A DNA stretch of 64,000 bases, from positions 7,501 through 71,500 of the forward strand of contig NW_027196442.1 in assembly GCF_038502225.1 (NCBI RefSeq). The letters run 5' to 3'. Positions 43,890 to 54,382 of this stretch are shown piece by piece. Every line of letters starts with the position of its first letter. Position 1 is the stretch's first letter. Origin of the DNA: Cherax quadricarinatus. Lineage: Eukaryota > Arthropoda > Malacostraca > Decapoda > Parastacidae. The notes under the pieces were generated by a model. It worked only from the letters and a program-made list of their open reading frames with translations. It was not told where the DNA came from and searched no databases. The position numbers and the translations under genes were made by a program.

Positions 43890-44830
43890 GAGTTGACGAT
43901 GTTCTCCATATAAACTTTAACGTGTCTTGGTCGCTAATTTTGGTAATGTATTTAATCTGTGAGTTTCATGTCCCAAGAGGAAATTTTGCAGTCTGGGTGT
44001 ATACGAATCTCTTTGAGCTTCCATCACAGAATTGAAAGTTGTACTGAGTATCGCAGCTATTTCCTTGTTGCTATTTGTCATTCTGTTGCAGTTGTGCTAC
44101 TGCTGCTAGCAGTTGTATTGCTGCTGCTAGCTGCAGTGTTGCTACTGCCAGCGGCTATACTTAAGTTTTATTCCCCTAGCTGCCAGGGCCTAGCATATTT
44201 GATCTTTAATATTTTGTATAATTCTCATTTCCAGGTCTTATTATCACATTTATCTCCGTAATCGTTTGCAGTTGGAATGGTCTTGGATATGATGTAATAT
44301 TTTGCATTTCTTGTATACGTTACATTTTTGTAGCATCACATTTTCTTTCCCTTGTATGATGTGTATGATGTCTCTCCCAATAGTCGGAGTTTCGTCTGTG
44401 AAATAATTCTCTGTCTCTGAGTTGGCTTTTATCGAGCAGTTCTCTGCATGGAAAGAAGCGGAGAGAAGAGAGACACATGGGAAAGGGGAGAGAGGGAAAA
44501 TGGAGAGGAGTTGAAGATGGAGGGAAGAAGGGAGAAATGATAACGAATGGTTGAATGATGGAGTGTTGAGAACTGTACTTAGAAATTATCTTCTGTGTTG
44601 GTTGTATTTGTGTTAATAAATGTGTTACGAATGTGTGGGTAACGAGGTCATCTGGACTGACACTTGCGAAGCTTTGTAACAGAACGGTCGTAGAAAAACT
44701 CTTATGAATGAATCTTTCTCAACTTTCCCTCCATAATAATACACTAGTTTAAGGCCATATAACTTGTTATTTAATTTTAGAACAATGACACACGAAAACC
44801 TGACTTTAATGAGAACTAGAAGCGGGTATA
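43890..44830. other. duplicated downstream flank of CP5
   Basis: No functional gene recognised. Blocks here resemble 51400-52400, downstream of CP7: e.g. TEYRSYFLVAICHSVAV versus SEYRNLFLGALSCSVAT translations, a GGAGAGAAGAGAG-rich block, and CATCTTTCTCAACCTTCC versus AATCTTTCTCAACTTTCC. Indicates segmental duplication with the cuticle genes. Confidence 0.5.
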
Positions 44831-44836
44831 CATACA

Positions 44837-44840
44837 AATA

Positions 44841-44912
<72 letters not shown>
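44837..44912. repeat. (TA)n microsatellite
   Basis: TA run with a few TACA interruptions on the left. Confidence 0.95.
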
Positions 44913-44918
<6 letters not shown>

Positions 44919-44975
44919 AGGATTACAGGGAGTAAGAGGTTAATTTTAAATTCATAACAATTTTTTTTCGGTAAT

Positions 44976-45030
44976 TTATTTACACGCCTATCAACCTGAT
45001 ACAAAATATAATGTCAAAACCTGCTTGACC
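44976..45030 (-). promoter_or_regulatory. CP5 3'-UTR block and poly(A) signal
   Basis: Minus strand GGTCAAGCAGGTTTTGACAT (45011-45030), then TGTAAATAAATT with AATAAA at 44976-44981. Confidence 0.72.
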
Positions 45031-45231
45031 TATTTAGCATATCATGAAAAATGAAAATGTTTTAAGGCAAACTGGAAGTTTTCCGTGTAAAATAGACAAT
45101 GCGAAGGGTATTTCACAAGTTACCCTCTAAAATTTTTAAGAGCTCAAAAAGTCGAAGAGTAAATGTGATAATGGAGCAGACAGCTGGGGAAATGCGAACT
45201 ACTAGACAACGAGCAGCCTAGCGTACTAATA

Positions 45232-46122
45232 CTAGGAGTAGTAGCCTCCGGCTTGACCAGATCCCTTTCCACCTCCGCCGCCAAACTGGGCCTGGCCTTC
45301 GTAGGTGACGACGGGGTGGTAGCCGGAGCCGTCAGCGGTGTACTCCACATTCTGGAGACGAGTATCTGGCAGCCTCACGTAGTACCTGAAGGAGAGAAAG
45401 AAAAACGAGATTTAGTGTATGAAGGACTACATATACATACAAGGGTGAATAATAATATATATTTACATATATAATTAGAATATTCCACCAGTACTATAGC
45501 TGTTGACAAAGCTGTAAAAAAAGAGCAACAAAAGAATCAGAAAAAAATGCATTGATTGCTGTAAGGTTCTTAGTAATCATTTCACTTCACCTGCCCTGGA
45601 CGATCCCGTTGCTTGCTTGTTCCCCGTGTCCGTAGTCATTGCCTGAAGTAGCGTCGCTGATGTCCCACTGGAAATTGTAGCTGGCGGGGGCAGAGGAATA
45701 TTGGTCCCCAGATCCTCCAGACCCACCAGTACCTGGGACGCCGTAGCCCTGAGGGGCCGCCCTGGCCGCCGCCATCACCGCCACCGAGAGTACCAGAGCC
45801 ACTGTCTGAAGCGAGAGGAATGACAGTAAACAACTGTGATAAAGGATAGGAAAGGTGACTATAGTGAGTGTGCATAGTACCAAGGAACCAGGTATGTGCT
45901 AGGCCACTAGGTAACACGCCCGGGACATCCCGTGTGAACCCGGGCACCAGATTGCTTGGTTTTAGTTTGCCGTACCAAGTATGCGTTCGTAGAGAATGTG
46001 TTACGATTCTGAGTCTCGTGTCACGAATGATATTAAGTTAGCTGGTTGAACTTCCTTAATAATTTTATGTCCCATAATAATTTTATGTCCCGGCTGGTGA
46101 GCCAGAGGCCAGGTACCTTCAT
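45232..46122 (-). CDS. CP5: RR-domain cuticle protein
   Basis: Secreted chitin-binding cuticle protein, 124 aa, minus strand, exons 46117-46122, 45591-45805 and 45232-45385. Splice sites: ATGAAG|GTACCT, CTTCAG|ACAGTG, GGCAG|GTGAAG, CTTCAG|GTACTAC. Signal peptide MKTVALVLSVAVMAAARA; linker PGTGGSGGSGDQYSSAPA; RR domain YNFQWDISDATSGNDYGH, NGIVQGRYYVRLPDTRLQN, VEYTADGSGYHPVVTYEG; tail GGGGGKGSGQAGGYYS. The last residue is Ser where the others have Pro (CCT to TCC region), and the stop is TAG. Exon 3 is otherwise almost identical to that of CP3. Confidence 0.95.
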
Positions 46123-46181
46123 AGCTGCCTTTGTTGTCTGGAGGAGGGAGCTGAACTGCTGGAGTGACATCCTTGCTCTGC

Positions 46182-46222
46182 TTTTTATACTTCCAAAGAA
46201 AACCACGTCATGACGTGGACTG
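46182..46222 (-). promoter_or_regulatory. CP5 promoter: TATA box and 16-bp CRE palindrome
   Basis: Minus strand TATAAAAA (46182-46189), then upstream CCACGTCATGACGTGG (46203-46218), a perfect 16-bp palindrome of two overlapping CACGTCA half sites. GTTTTCTTTGGAA lies between them. Confidence 0.8.
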
Positions 46223-46329
46223 AACCTTTGGATGATGTAGCCACAACAATTCCGAACTCTCACTATCGTTTAGGGAGGTAACAAGGGAACAACACAATTA
46301 GTCTAACGCTAGTCGGTGCATATATGATT

Positions 46330-46510
46330 TGGTGGATGGGGCAGCAGTAGGCCAGGTGGAGGAGATGGGGTTGGTGGCATAATTGGGTGATAAGATGCAG
46401 GGATTGTTGAGGGCGTAGTTGGGTTATGGGATGCAAGGGAGTTGAGAGCGAAGTTGGGTGATGGGATGCAGGGGAGTTGAGGGTGTATTTCGGGAGGTGG
46501 AGGAAGAGGG
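46330..46510. repeat. imperfect 35-40-bp minisatellite
   Basis: Loose copies of GTTGAGGGCGTAGTTGGGTTATGGGATGCA-type units (4-5 copies). Confidence 0.75.
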
Positions 46511-46636
46511 AAAGGGTAGGAGGAGTTGAATCTGTGGTATGGAGCTTAAGAGTATTCTTTGGTGGAAGAACTGGAAAGGACAACACTAGATAATAGTAGT
46601 GGTGAGCCATTAAAAACAAAAAAAAGCACAGTACCG

Positions 46637-46800
46637 TGACTGGAACAATGCAGAAATAACCCACACGTTTGAGAGAGAAGCATACAAGAACATTTCGGTC
46701 CGACTTGGATCATTTACAAATGTGAATTGCAAATGATCCAAATCGGACCGAAACGTCGCCATGAGCTTCTCTCTCCTATGTGTGGGTTATTTGTGTAGTG
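46637..46800. mobile_element. fold-back element (inverted arms about 65 bp)
   Basis: Left arm GGAACAATGCAGAAATAACC, GAGAGAGAAGC, ATTTCGGTCCGACTTGGATC pairs with the right arm GATCCAAATCGGACCGAAAC, GAGCTTCTCTCTC, GGGTTATTTGTGTA. The short loop is around 46720-46730. Another single arm is at 35858-35935. Non-coding, likely a MITE-like or terminal-repeat pair. Confidence 0.75.
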
Positions 46801-47755
46801 GAGAGACAATTTACTGCAGGTGAGTGATTCATGAGTGGTTTGCAACTGGGCATGATTAGCTGGAGGTATCCTGAGTCTCGTCAGAGGAAGAGAGGGAGTC
46901 ATTAATAATGGATAGAATTCGAGATTGATATTTGGAAGAGGTTATGGGTTATGTAAAATGGGAATTGTAGAAGATAGATGGATGAGGACTGTGGGCAGAA
47001 GACGAGAGAGGAGGATGGAAGTTCGTAAGAAAGGCAGGCAGTAGAAGATTTTAAAGCCCCATTGTCTATACAAGGTTAGATAAGACTCGTCAGGAAACAG
47101 GAGAGGTGTTTCCTGACTCGGGTTTTAGTTGTATGATGACCCGCCGCTGGAGCTTTTTGTCGTCTGACCGAGGCCTTCCGCTAGCTTATCGGTCCACCCC
47201 TTTAAAAATTGATATTAATTTTATATTCATCCATACAAGGTCTCCAGAATTCCTACCAACTAAGTTACACTGGCGAGGCAGAAAAATACGTCAAACAGAA
47301 TAAATAAATCACAACTTCTGAACAAAACGAAAGAGTAAGATTTTGTTCCCATAATAATCGTAAATCCTGAATATAGTCAAGCACGTAGTGTCTCTCACAG
47401 GGGCGACTGCAGACACAGAAGTGAATATACTGAAGGAGAGGATGAAGGGTACCAGCTGATGGTATAAACCTTGGTGATCGATATTGACAAATTGTATTAG
47501 GAACACACGTCAACAAACACTAGAACACTTCTTACATACAGAGGTTAGAAAGACAGTACACAGGCAGAGAGAGGGGTGTGAGTCACATTTGGTGGCCTGA
47601 AGAACGACATTTTGGGATGAGGGCAGGTAAACAACGGATCACGTGACTCTTGTGTTGCTAAGTAGGTGGTGTTTCTGATAAACATAATGAAAGAACTTTC
47701 CTAAGAATGTTGAGCTGGATAAATTAGCGTAATAGATGAAGAGTGAAACACTCGT
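46801..47755. other. unique spacer
   Basis: Nothing recognised; several short open frames without domain similarity. Confidence 0.35.
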
Positions 47756-48022
47756 GCAACATTTTGGAAATCTGTATTGAGGGAACGTTTCGCTACATGG
47801 TGGCTTCATCAGTCTAATACAAAGAAGATCGTTGGAAATAGAGGAGGAGGTAGAGGTAATCAGTCCCTCAGCCTGGAATCGATGTGTTCAGTCCATCAGG
47901 CTGAGGGACTGATTATCTCAAACTCCTCTATTTCCACCGATCTTTGTATTGGACTGATGAAGCCACTGTGTGGCAAAACGTTTCCTCAATAAAGATTCCA
48001 AATGTTGCACAAGTATCTCACT
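47756..48022. mobile_element. fold-back repeat with hammerhead-like cores (CTGATGA type)
   Basis: Inverted arms: left (read on minus) TTTGTATTAGACTGATGAAG-CCACCATGTAGCGAAACGTT-CCCTCAATACA, right (plus) TTTGTATTGGACTGATGAAG-CCACTGTGTGGCAAAACGTT-TCCTCAATAAAG. Each arm has CTGATGA, a short GCC/GGC stem and a GAAAC-like box, flanked by sequences that can pair (TGTATT with AATACA). Pieces of this family also lie at 9.06, 27.57, 52.16 and 59.65 kb. Confidence 0.7.
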
Positions 48023-48319
48023 CTTTAAGGTCTTTGAGAATGTCAGACTCAACTAGTAACCACATGACAGAACGGTGGAACAGCGAAGGCAGTCATGTCT
48101 AAAACATTGATTGAAGGGAACTATCATGAAGATAAAGGCTTTTAGGACGCAGACATGGAGAAGCAAGTTGCTTTACTAGTCAAGGAAGACGTGTCTTTGT
48201 TGCAACATGCTCACGAATCTGCAAGATTATGAGGAAATGACGAACCGGTGAGGCTGTACCTTGTTTTCTCCTCAAGCTAGTTGGACTTAGAAAAAAAATG
48301 AATCTGTATTGCCCTTGAT

Positions 48320-48440
48320 AGCAAGCGATGACTGATAGCGAGTGATGACCCATGACAGGTGATAATTGATAGCAAATGATGACTGATAACAAGTGATGAC
48401 TGACAACAAGTGATAACTGATAACAAGTGATAAGAAATGA
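48320..48440. repeat. 17-18-bp minisatellite, left part
   Basis: Loose units of GATAACAAGTGATGACT. Confidence 0.85.
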
Positions 48441-48640
48441 TAAGAACATAAGAAAGGAGGAACACTGCAGCAGGCCTGTTGGCCCATACTAGGCAGGTCC
48501 TTTACAATTCATCCCACTAACCAAACATTTGCCCAACCCAATTTTCAATGCTACCCAAGAAATAAGGTCTGATGTGCAAGTCCCATTCAAATCCAACCCC
48601 TCCCACTCATGTACTTATCCAACCTAAATTTGAAACTGAT
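48441..48640 (-). mobile_element. LINE 3' tail inserted in a minisatellite
   Basis: AACATAAGAAAGGAGGAACACTGCAGCAGGCCTGTTGGCCCAT-type sequence is the reverse complement of the LINE tail at 42200-42260, continuing into degenerate LINE C-terminal sequence (CTTATCCAACCTAAATTTGAA). It splits the GATAACAAGTGATGACT array. Confidence 0.72.
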
Positions 48641-48780
48641 AACTGATAGCAAGTGATAACTGATAACAAGTGATGACTGACAACAGGTGATAACTGATAA
48701 CAAGTGATAAGAAATGATAACTGATAATAAGTGATGACTGATAACAAGTGATGACTGATAACAAGTGATGACTTACTACA
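48641..48780. repeat. 17-18-bp minisatellite, right part
   Basis: Same units as 48320-48440, resumed after the LINE insertion. Confidence 0.85.
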
Positions 48781-49094
48781 GTTGGATCACAAGAGGGTTG
48801 AATAATGTCCGCTGTCCATCTGTTATATACTGATCAATATATATTATCTCTAGTGTACGTGTATTATGGCAAGCGTACATGTAACTTGTCTGGTACATGT
48901 AATATATCCAACGCACATGCTTCATGCCCCGTGAACATGTACTGTGTATTATATATCGAAAAACCAAATTGTCTTAGCCGTCAAGTAGTGACTTTATTTA
49001 TTGCGCTTTTTATGCCGGTGCTGTGTTTTGTTTCTTCCACAAACAACAGTGAAAGCTGCGAATTATTAAAATGGCGTCGTGCGAAGTCTCCTTT

Positions 49095-49140
49095 TCCGTC
49101 GTGACGTCACAGTTTTCTCTGCAAGTATAAAAGCGGCAGC
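49095..49140 (+). promoter_or_regulatory. CP6 promoter: TATA box and perfect CRE palindrome
   Basis: GTGACGTCAC (49101-49110) is a perfect palindromic CRE, 16 bp before TATAAAAG (49126-49133); the ATG follows 56 bp after the TATA box. Confidence 0.82.
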
Positions 49141-49188
49141 GAGGACGTTTGAGCAGTAGTTCATCTCCTCCAGACATCAAAGGCAGAC

Positions 49189-50067
49189 ATGAAGGTATCC
49201 GTTGGCTGCCTGACCAGCGAATTGGCTGAGATTTAGCGACTTGCATAAACATAATAATTTATTTTTACGATCTTTACTCTGGCATATTCTGCATCTTTAT
49301 GACCATAACTGGTGCCCGGACTCCATGTCTGATACTGCAAGCCTTCACTTATTTTCAGTGGGTCAATACCCTGGTGATCTTGCCCATATCTGGTTCTCCA
49401 TCACTACGTAGATCGAGGCTAGGTTAAACTGTTCTTGTATACAACAGAATCGTCAACTAATGTCACTTTCACCATCCTTCAATACAAGTACTTCTATTCT
49501 CTCCCTTCAGACAGTGGCTCTGGTACTCTCTGTGGCGGTGATGGCGGCGGCCAGGGCGGCCCCTCAGGGCTATGGCGTCCCAGGTGTTGGTGGGTCTGGA
49601 GGATCCGGGGACCAGTATGCCTCTGCCCCCGCCAACTACAACTTCCAGTGGGAAGTAAGCGATTCTACTTCAGGCAATGACTTCGGCCACGGAGAACAAG
49701 CAAACAACGGGGTCGTCCAGGGCAGGTGAAGTAAAGCCATCACTAACAGCTTTACAGAAATCAATTAATTTCTACCGATATTTTTTTTTGTCGCTCCTTG
49801 TAAATACCTGTAGTACTAGTAGAATATTCTAATTATATATAAAGATATATATTTATATATGTATGTATGTAGTCGTTCACACACCTAAACTCCTTTTTCT
49901 TTCTCTCCTTCAGGTACTACGTGAGGCTGCCAGACACTCGTCTCCAGAATGTGGAGTACACCGCTGACGGCTCCGGCTACCACCCCGTCGTCACCTACGA
50001 AGGCCAGGCCCAGTTTGGTGGCGGAGGTGGAAAGGGATCTGGTCAAGCTGGAGGCTACTACCCCTAG
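49189..50067 (+). CDS. CP6: RR-domain cuticle protein
   Basis: Secreted chitin-binding cuticle protein, 124 aa, plus strand, exons 49189-49194, 49511-49725 and 49914-50067. Splice sites: ATGAAG|GTATCC, CTTCAG|ACAGTG, GGCAG|GTGAAG, CTTCAG|GTACTAC. Signal peptide MKTVALVLSVAVMAAARA; linker PGVGGSGGSGDQYASAPA; RR domain YNFQWEVSDSTSGNDFGH, NNGVVQGRYYVRLPDTRLQ, VEYTADGSGYHPVVTYEG; tail GGGGGKGSGQAGGYYP. It differs from CP4 by only a few residues (I/V in the linker, Y/F, S/N, S/R at the splice codon). Together with divergent CP5 it forms a head-to-head pair like CP3/CP4. Confidence 0.96.
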
Positions 50068-50151
50068 TCCGCAGCGGAGGTGCACAAGGATGTTATGGTT
50101 AAGCCGGAGGCTACTTCATGCCTAGCTCTGTGCTACCAGTCTCATTAGCAG

Positions 50152-50154
<3 letters not shown>

Positions 50155-50203
<49 letters not shown>
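50155..50203. repeat. (TA)n microsatellite in CP6 3' UTR
   Basis: Pure TA run between stop codon and poly(A) signal; it lies in the transcribed 3' UTR if AATAAA at 50271 is used. Confidence 0.95.
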
Positions 50204-50222
50204 TATATCATGTACCAAATAA

Positions 50223-50280
50223 ATCAAGCAGGTTTTGATAAATATTTTGTACTTCGTTGATTCATGTGTAAATAAATAAT
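50223..50280 (+). promoter_or_regulatory. CP6 3'-UTR block and poly(A) signal
   Basis: ATCAAGCAGGTTTTGATAAA and TATTTTGTA, then TGTAAATAAA with AATAAA at 50271-50276. Confidence 0.75.
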
Positions 50281-50925
50281 TGTCAGAACACAGTCCAGAG
50301 TATTTAGTCAGCCACTTAGTCTGTGTTTTCTGAAGTCTTTGTATGTACCACTCAAACTGTTTCCTGACTAGCAGCTATTGTTATCTCTCCTATTCTTTCC
50401 TAGATGGAACTTGATAAATAAGAGTGATATAGATGAATTGTGAGATAAATGAAAAGAATGAAAAGTATGAGGGGTAAAACGAGAAGATAAAAACAACCAG
50501 ACCAACTTGGATAGCAAATCTAATGGTTAAGACCATAGACAGAAAAGATAAATACATGAAACTAAGGTAGTATGGAAACCTATACTTAACCCACATACTG
50601 TTACGGACATAGACAAAGAAAGATAAAAAGAGAGACAGGAAAACTCAAAAGAAAATTCCACATAATACCAAAATAAAATCGAAGAATTCACGCTAAGGAC
50701 AAAAGGTAAACAAAAAAAAAAAAAAATGTGTAATTGACATATAAAAAACTGACGAGTATTGGCATTTTCAAAATTTGCACAAATGATCTCGAGGTGTAAC
50801 TATAATAAAAAAAATGAAATATTCGCATACGATACAAAGTCTATGAAAAACAATAACAGCATTTTTGATATATTAAGCTACTGAGACAGCAAATGTTTAC
50901 AGAGGTTTTATCTCCTCTTGCTATT
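50281..50925. other. unique spacer
   Basis: AT-rich; no gene recognised. Confidence 0.35.
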
Positions 50926-50934
50926 GATTGGTAA

Positions 50935-51275
50935 GAAACATGTGCAACAATTTGGTAATTTATTCCGAAACGTTTCGCCTACTCAGTAGGCTTCTTCAGT
51001 CGAGTACAGAAGAGGCAGCAGAAGCAGTAGGAATGCAAAAACGATATACTGAGTCCATCACCCTTTGTTCCAGACTTTGGAGCATAACTCTTCTTCAGAC
51101 TGAGGGACTGACCACCTCAAAACTACGTCTTCAAGGGTGATGGACTGATTACATCGTCTTCACATCTCTACTGCTCCTGCCTACTTTCTGTACTCGACTG
51201 AAGAAGCCTACTGAGTAGGCGAAAAGTTTCGAAATAAAGATACCTAACTGTTGCCTATGTGTCGCATCAAGACGT
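50935..51275. mobile_element. fold-back repeat with hammerhead-like cores (CTGAAGA type)
   Basis: Left arm on the minus strand: CTGTACTCGACTGAAGAAGC-CTACTGAGTAGGCGAAACGT-TTCGGAATAAATT. Right arm on the plus strand: CTGTACTCGACTGAAGAAGC-CTACTGAGTAGGCGAAAAGT-TTCGAAATAAAG. GCCTAC-TGA-GTAGGC forms a perfect 6-bp hairpin between CTGAAGA and GAAAC. The loop (51015-51170) holds inner inverted blocks around GACTGAGGGACTGA. A damaged relative is at 59640-59825. Confidence 0.72.
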
Positions 51276-51279
51276 AGTT

Positions 51280-52550
51280 TTGTTGGAGGAACTTCGTTAG
51301 TTTCCAGATGCTTGTCACTTTGCTTTCTTGTATCTATTAGTTAACATTACTGTTATTAGATAAACAATTTATTTTCTAGTTTATCGAGCCAGTTTGATTT
51401 GTTGATGTTCAGCTTCTCTAGGAAGTACAGTGTGTCATGGCTGCCCGTTTTTGTATTTTGTGTGGCAGATTCAGGTCTCCGAAGGACGTTTTTGAAAGCC
51501 GAGTATATGCAGAACTTTATCGGTTGTAACTGTAGAACTGAAAGGCGAAGCGAATATCGAAACCTCTTCCTTGGTGCTCTTAGTTGTTCTGTTGCTACTG
51601 TTAGTTAAGGGTAATATCGTTGTTTTGTTGCTCCTGACCTATTTTAATTAACTGGATTTTTTGACCTGTGTAATTTTCCTTTCAAATACTAGTTTACAGA
51701 AAGAGACCTCTCTCTCTCTCTCTCTGTGTAACTGCATGTAGTTATTGCCGGCTTTGATGTTGGTTATGGTTGTGGCTTGTGATCTCGACTAGTTGTTTTG
51801 TCATTGCAGTTTCTTTGGTTTAATTATTTCCTCTTTTATTCTTTTTGGTATGTTTTCTCTTTCGATATTCGTTTTTTCCGATGCAAACGTTGTTTGCATC
51901 GAGCAGTTTTATCCAGGGAAAAGATGGGAAGGAAGAGAGGCGGAGACAGGAGAGGAAGGTATATGGTAGGTGAGGGGGAGAAACGAAGTGAGAAAGAAGA
52001 GCAGATGAAAGGAGATCAAGGGAAAGAAGAATAGGGATAAGATGGCGAAGATGTGTGGGTGAATGGTGGAGAAAGGAGCCTCTCGCTTTTAAGTTGAAAA
52101 CGAGATCTGGTGTCATTGGCGTTGCCAAGTGCGTGATTGAATAGGATTAATGAGGCCATAAATGAGACACTTGAGTAACATTTGGGGATTTTGATGAAGA
52201 TATCAAGATATCCAAATGTTGCACAATGTGTCTCACTTATCAACTTGTCGATTTTCTAAATCATTTATTCAAACGAATGGGGGTCACCTGGAACGTCACT
52301 TTCGCTGATATATGATATAACTCGTCCTGGCCAATAGCAAAAGGGAATACATCTTTCTCAACCTTCCAGCCATATTAATATACTAATTTTTGGCAACATA
52401 TATAGCTGCAGGGAAACTTTTTACCCGACACTGAAAAGAACTGATGTCAAGTGCCAATTTGTATGATATTTTAACGGGTTCATGAAAAGGACTACGGTTT
52501 TGAACGATACACACAAAGGTTCTCGAAATTACTCGCTAATTTTTTTATAT
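51280..52550. other. duplicated downstream flank of CP7
   Basis: Similar in order to 43890-44830 (downstream of CP5). A GAGAGG-rich block lies at 51918-52050 and a CTCTCT run at 51706-51726. At 52150-52250 ACATTTGGGGATTTTGATGA, CCAAATGTTGCACAATG is another fold-back fragment. No gene recognised. Confidence 0.45.
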
Positions 52551-52553
52551 TCG

Positions 52554-52610
52554 TTTATTTACTCATGTATAAACTTGATACTAAATTGTTTGTCAAAACC
52601 TGCTTGACTT
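52554..52610 (-). promoter_or_regulatory. CP7 3'-UTR block and poly(A) signal
   Basis: Minus strand AGTCAAGCAGGTTTTGACAA (52590-52609), then AGTAAATAAACG with AATAAA at 52554-52559. Confidence 0.72.
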
Positions 52611-52744
52611 ATTCTGTACATAATATAAAAAAAAATATTAAGAGCACATTGGAAGTATTTTATAATACAAAGATCAGGACAAGAAGGGCACTACAGCTGA
52701 AATATAAATGCAGATAAAGAGCTTAGACGGTTATAGAGGTTCAT

Positions 52745-52846
52745 GAAGCTGGGCCTCCGGCTTGACCAGAAGATCCGTCTTTTTCCACTGCTTCTAAGGG
52801 TAACAGCTTCCGGCTTGACCAGAAGATCCGTCTTTTTCCACTGCTT
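52745..52846 (-). repeat. non-coding tandem copies of the CP7 C-terminal module
   Basis: After the CP7 stop, the minus strand repeats GGATCTTCTGGTCAAGCCGG twice more, separated by CAGTGGAAAAAGAC, each copying the SSGQAGG coding segment. They are in the 3' UTR. Confidence 0.85.
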
Positions 52847-53741
52847 CTATGGGTAGTAGCCTCCGGCTTGACCAGAAGATCCACCTCCGCCGCCAAACTG
52901 GGCCTGGCCTTCGTAGGTGACGACGGGGTGGTAGCCGGAGTCATCAGCGGTGTACTCCACATTCTGGAGACGAGTGTCTGGCAGTCTCACGTAGTACCTG
53001 AAGAAGTGGTAGAAACACTGGAGTCAGTGTCCGTGTATGTTTGTGCTTGTGTTAGGGTCTACATAAGAATATAAAGCAACGTATGAATATATATCCTTAC
53101 ATATTTCTAGAATATTCTTTCAATAATAGTGCATTTGCAGTTTAACGTAATATCGCAAAAAAGGGGATCGACTAATAGCTGAAGAGAAACACTCATGCTC
53201 AATAAACAGCTGTAAGGTGTTGAACATATAGGAGAGCTTCTTGGACCTGTAAAGCTGTTAGTGGTCCTTTCAACTCACTTGCCCTGGACGATCCCGTTGC
53301 TTGCTTGTTCTCCGTGGCCGTAGTCATTGCCTGAAGCAGCGTCGCTGACGTCCCACTGGAAATTGTAGTTGGCGGGGGCAGAGGAATATTGGTCCCCAGA
53401 GCCTCCAGACCCACCAATACCTGGGACGCCGTAGCCCTGAGGGGCTGCCCTGGCCGCTGCCATCACCACAACAGAGAGTACCAGAGCCACTGTCTGAAGG
53501 GAGAGAATAACAGTAAACAAGTGAGTATGATGGATATTTCTGTAGTGAGCAAATGCAATGTTAAGGGTAAGAACCTAGAGAATGTTTAGGTACTAGGTAG
53601 GAGATCGTATACTGCGTATAGTAATACAGTTTCTTAAGTTAGAAATGAACTCAATTGGGTGGACATCATGAACATCTAGGCCTATGCTAAATAGCGAATC
53701 TTATACTCGGTGTCGTGCCAGCTGCGGTAAAGTACCTTCAT
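52847..53741 (-). CDS. CP7: RR-domain cuticle protein
   Basis: Secreted chitin-binding cuticle protein, 123 aa, minus strand, exons 53736-53741, 53279-53493 and 52847-52997. Splice sites: ATGAAG|GTACTT, CTTCAG|ACAGTG, GGCAA|GTGAGT, CTTCAG|GTACTAC. Signal peptide MKTVALVLSVVVMAAARA; linker PGIGGSGGSGDQYSSAPA; RR domain YNFQWDVSDAASGNDYGH, NGIVQGKYYVRLPDTRLQN, VEYTADDSGYHPVVTYEG; tail GGGGGSSGQAGGYYP, one residue shorter than CP3. Exon 2 and intron 2 are nearly the same as in CP3 and CP8. Two further copies of the tail module follow the stop. Confidence 0.95.
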
Positions 53742-53800
53742 AGTTGTGTCTGATATCTTGAGACGGAGATGAACTGATAGCCAGACATCCTCGCTCCGTC

Positions 53801-53862
53801 TTTTATATTTCCAAAGAAAACTGGCAAGTCACTTCACGGAAGAAGACTTGGATGACGTCATT
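53801..53862 (-). promoter_or_regulatory. CP7 promoter: TATA box and CRE
   Basis: Minus strand TATAAAA (53801-53807); proximal GTGAAGTGACTTG (53825-53837) and distal perfect TGACGTCA (53853-53860). Confidence 0.75.
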
Positions 53863-53869
53863 ACAACAA

Positions 53870-54175
53870 TCCAAGACTCGTCATCACTGACGGTGTCACG
53901 AGACTACAAAAGATATAGCGTTTTGATAAGAGAAAATTCTTGACAAATAAGAGAATTTAGCTAATTCTGTGCATAATACACTTAGGCAATGTTCCCAATG
54001 CATGTACTCCAGACACTGTCCACACCTTGTAAGAAAATAATACCTGGCACAAGTCACCGTCATGGAAAACCAGAGAATTTTAAACAGTCTGAAGGATGTT
54101 CCTTTGATTATTATTTACATTTAAAATTGTCATGATAAAATTCCTGAAGAAAAAACGAAACTGGCAGAGAATAGC

Positions 54176-54176
<1 letters not shown>
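53870..54176. other. unique spacer upstream of CP7
   Basis: Nothing recognised. Confidence 0.35.
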
Positions 54177-54214
<38 letters not shown>

Positions 54215-54225
54215 TAGAGAGAGAC
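54177..54225. repeat. (GA)n microsatellite
   Basis: GA run with AAAG and GATAG interruptions. Confidence 0.93.
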
Positions 54226-54382
54226 CCTCAAACTGTATTTATCCAACTGCCAGGAGTTAACACAAGAAGGGGCGCACTCGAGATTAACTTTTCTCTAAGT
54301 CTCTGTTGCTGGTGAAACAGAGAAGTTTCAGTCTCACCGGATCGTCTTTATTTTCTCACATTCTTGTCTGTTCAGAATTATT

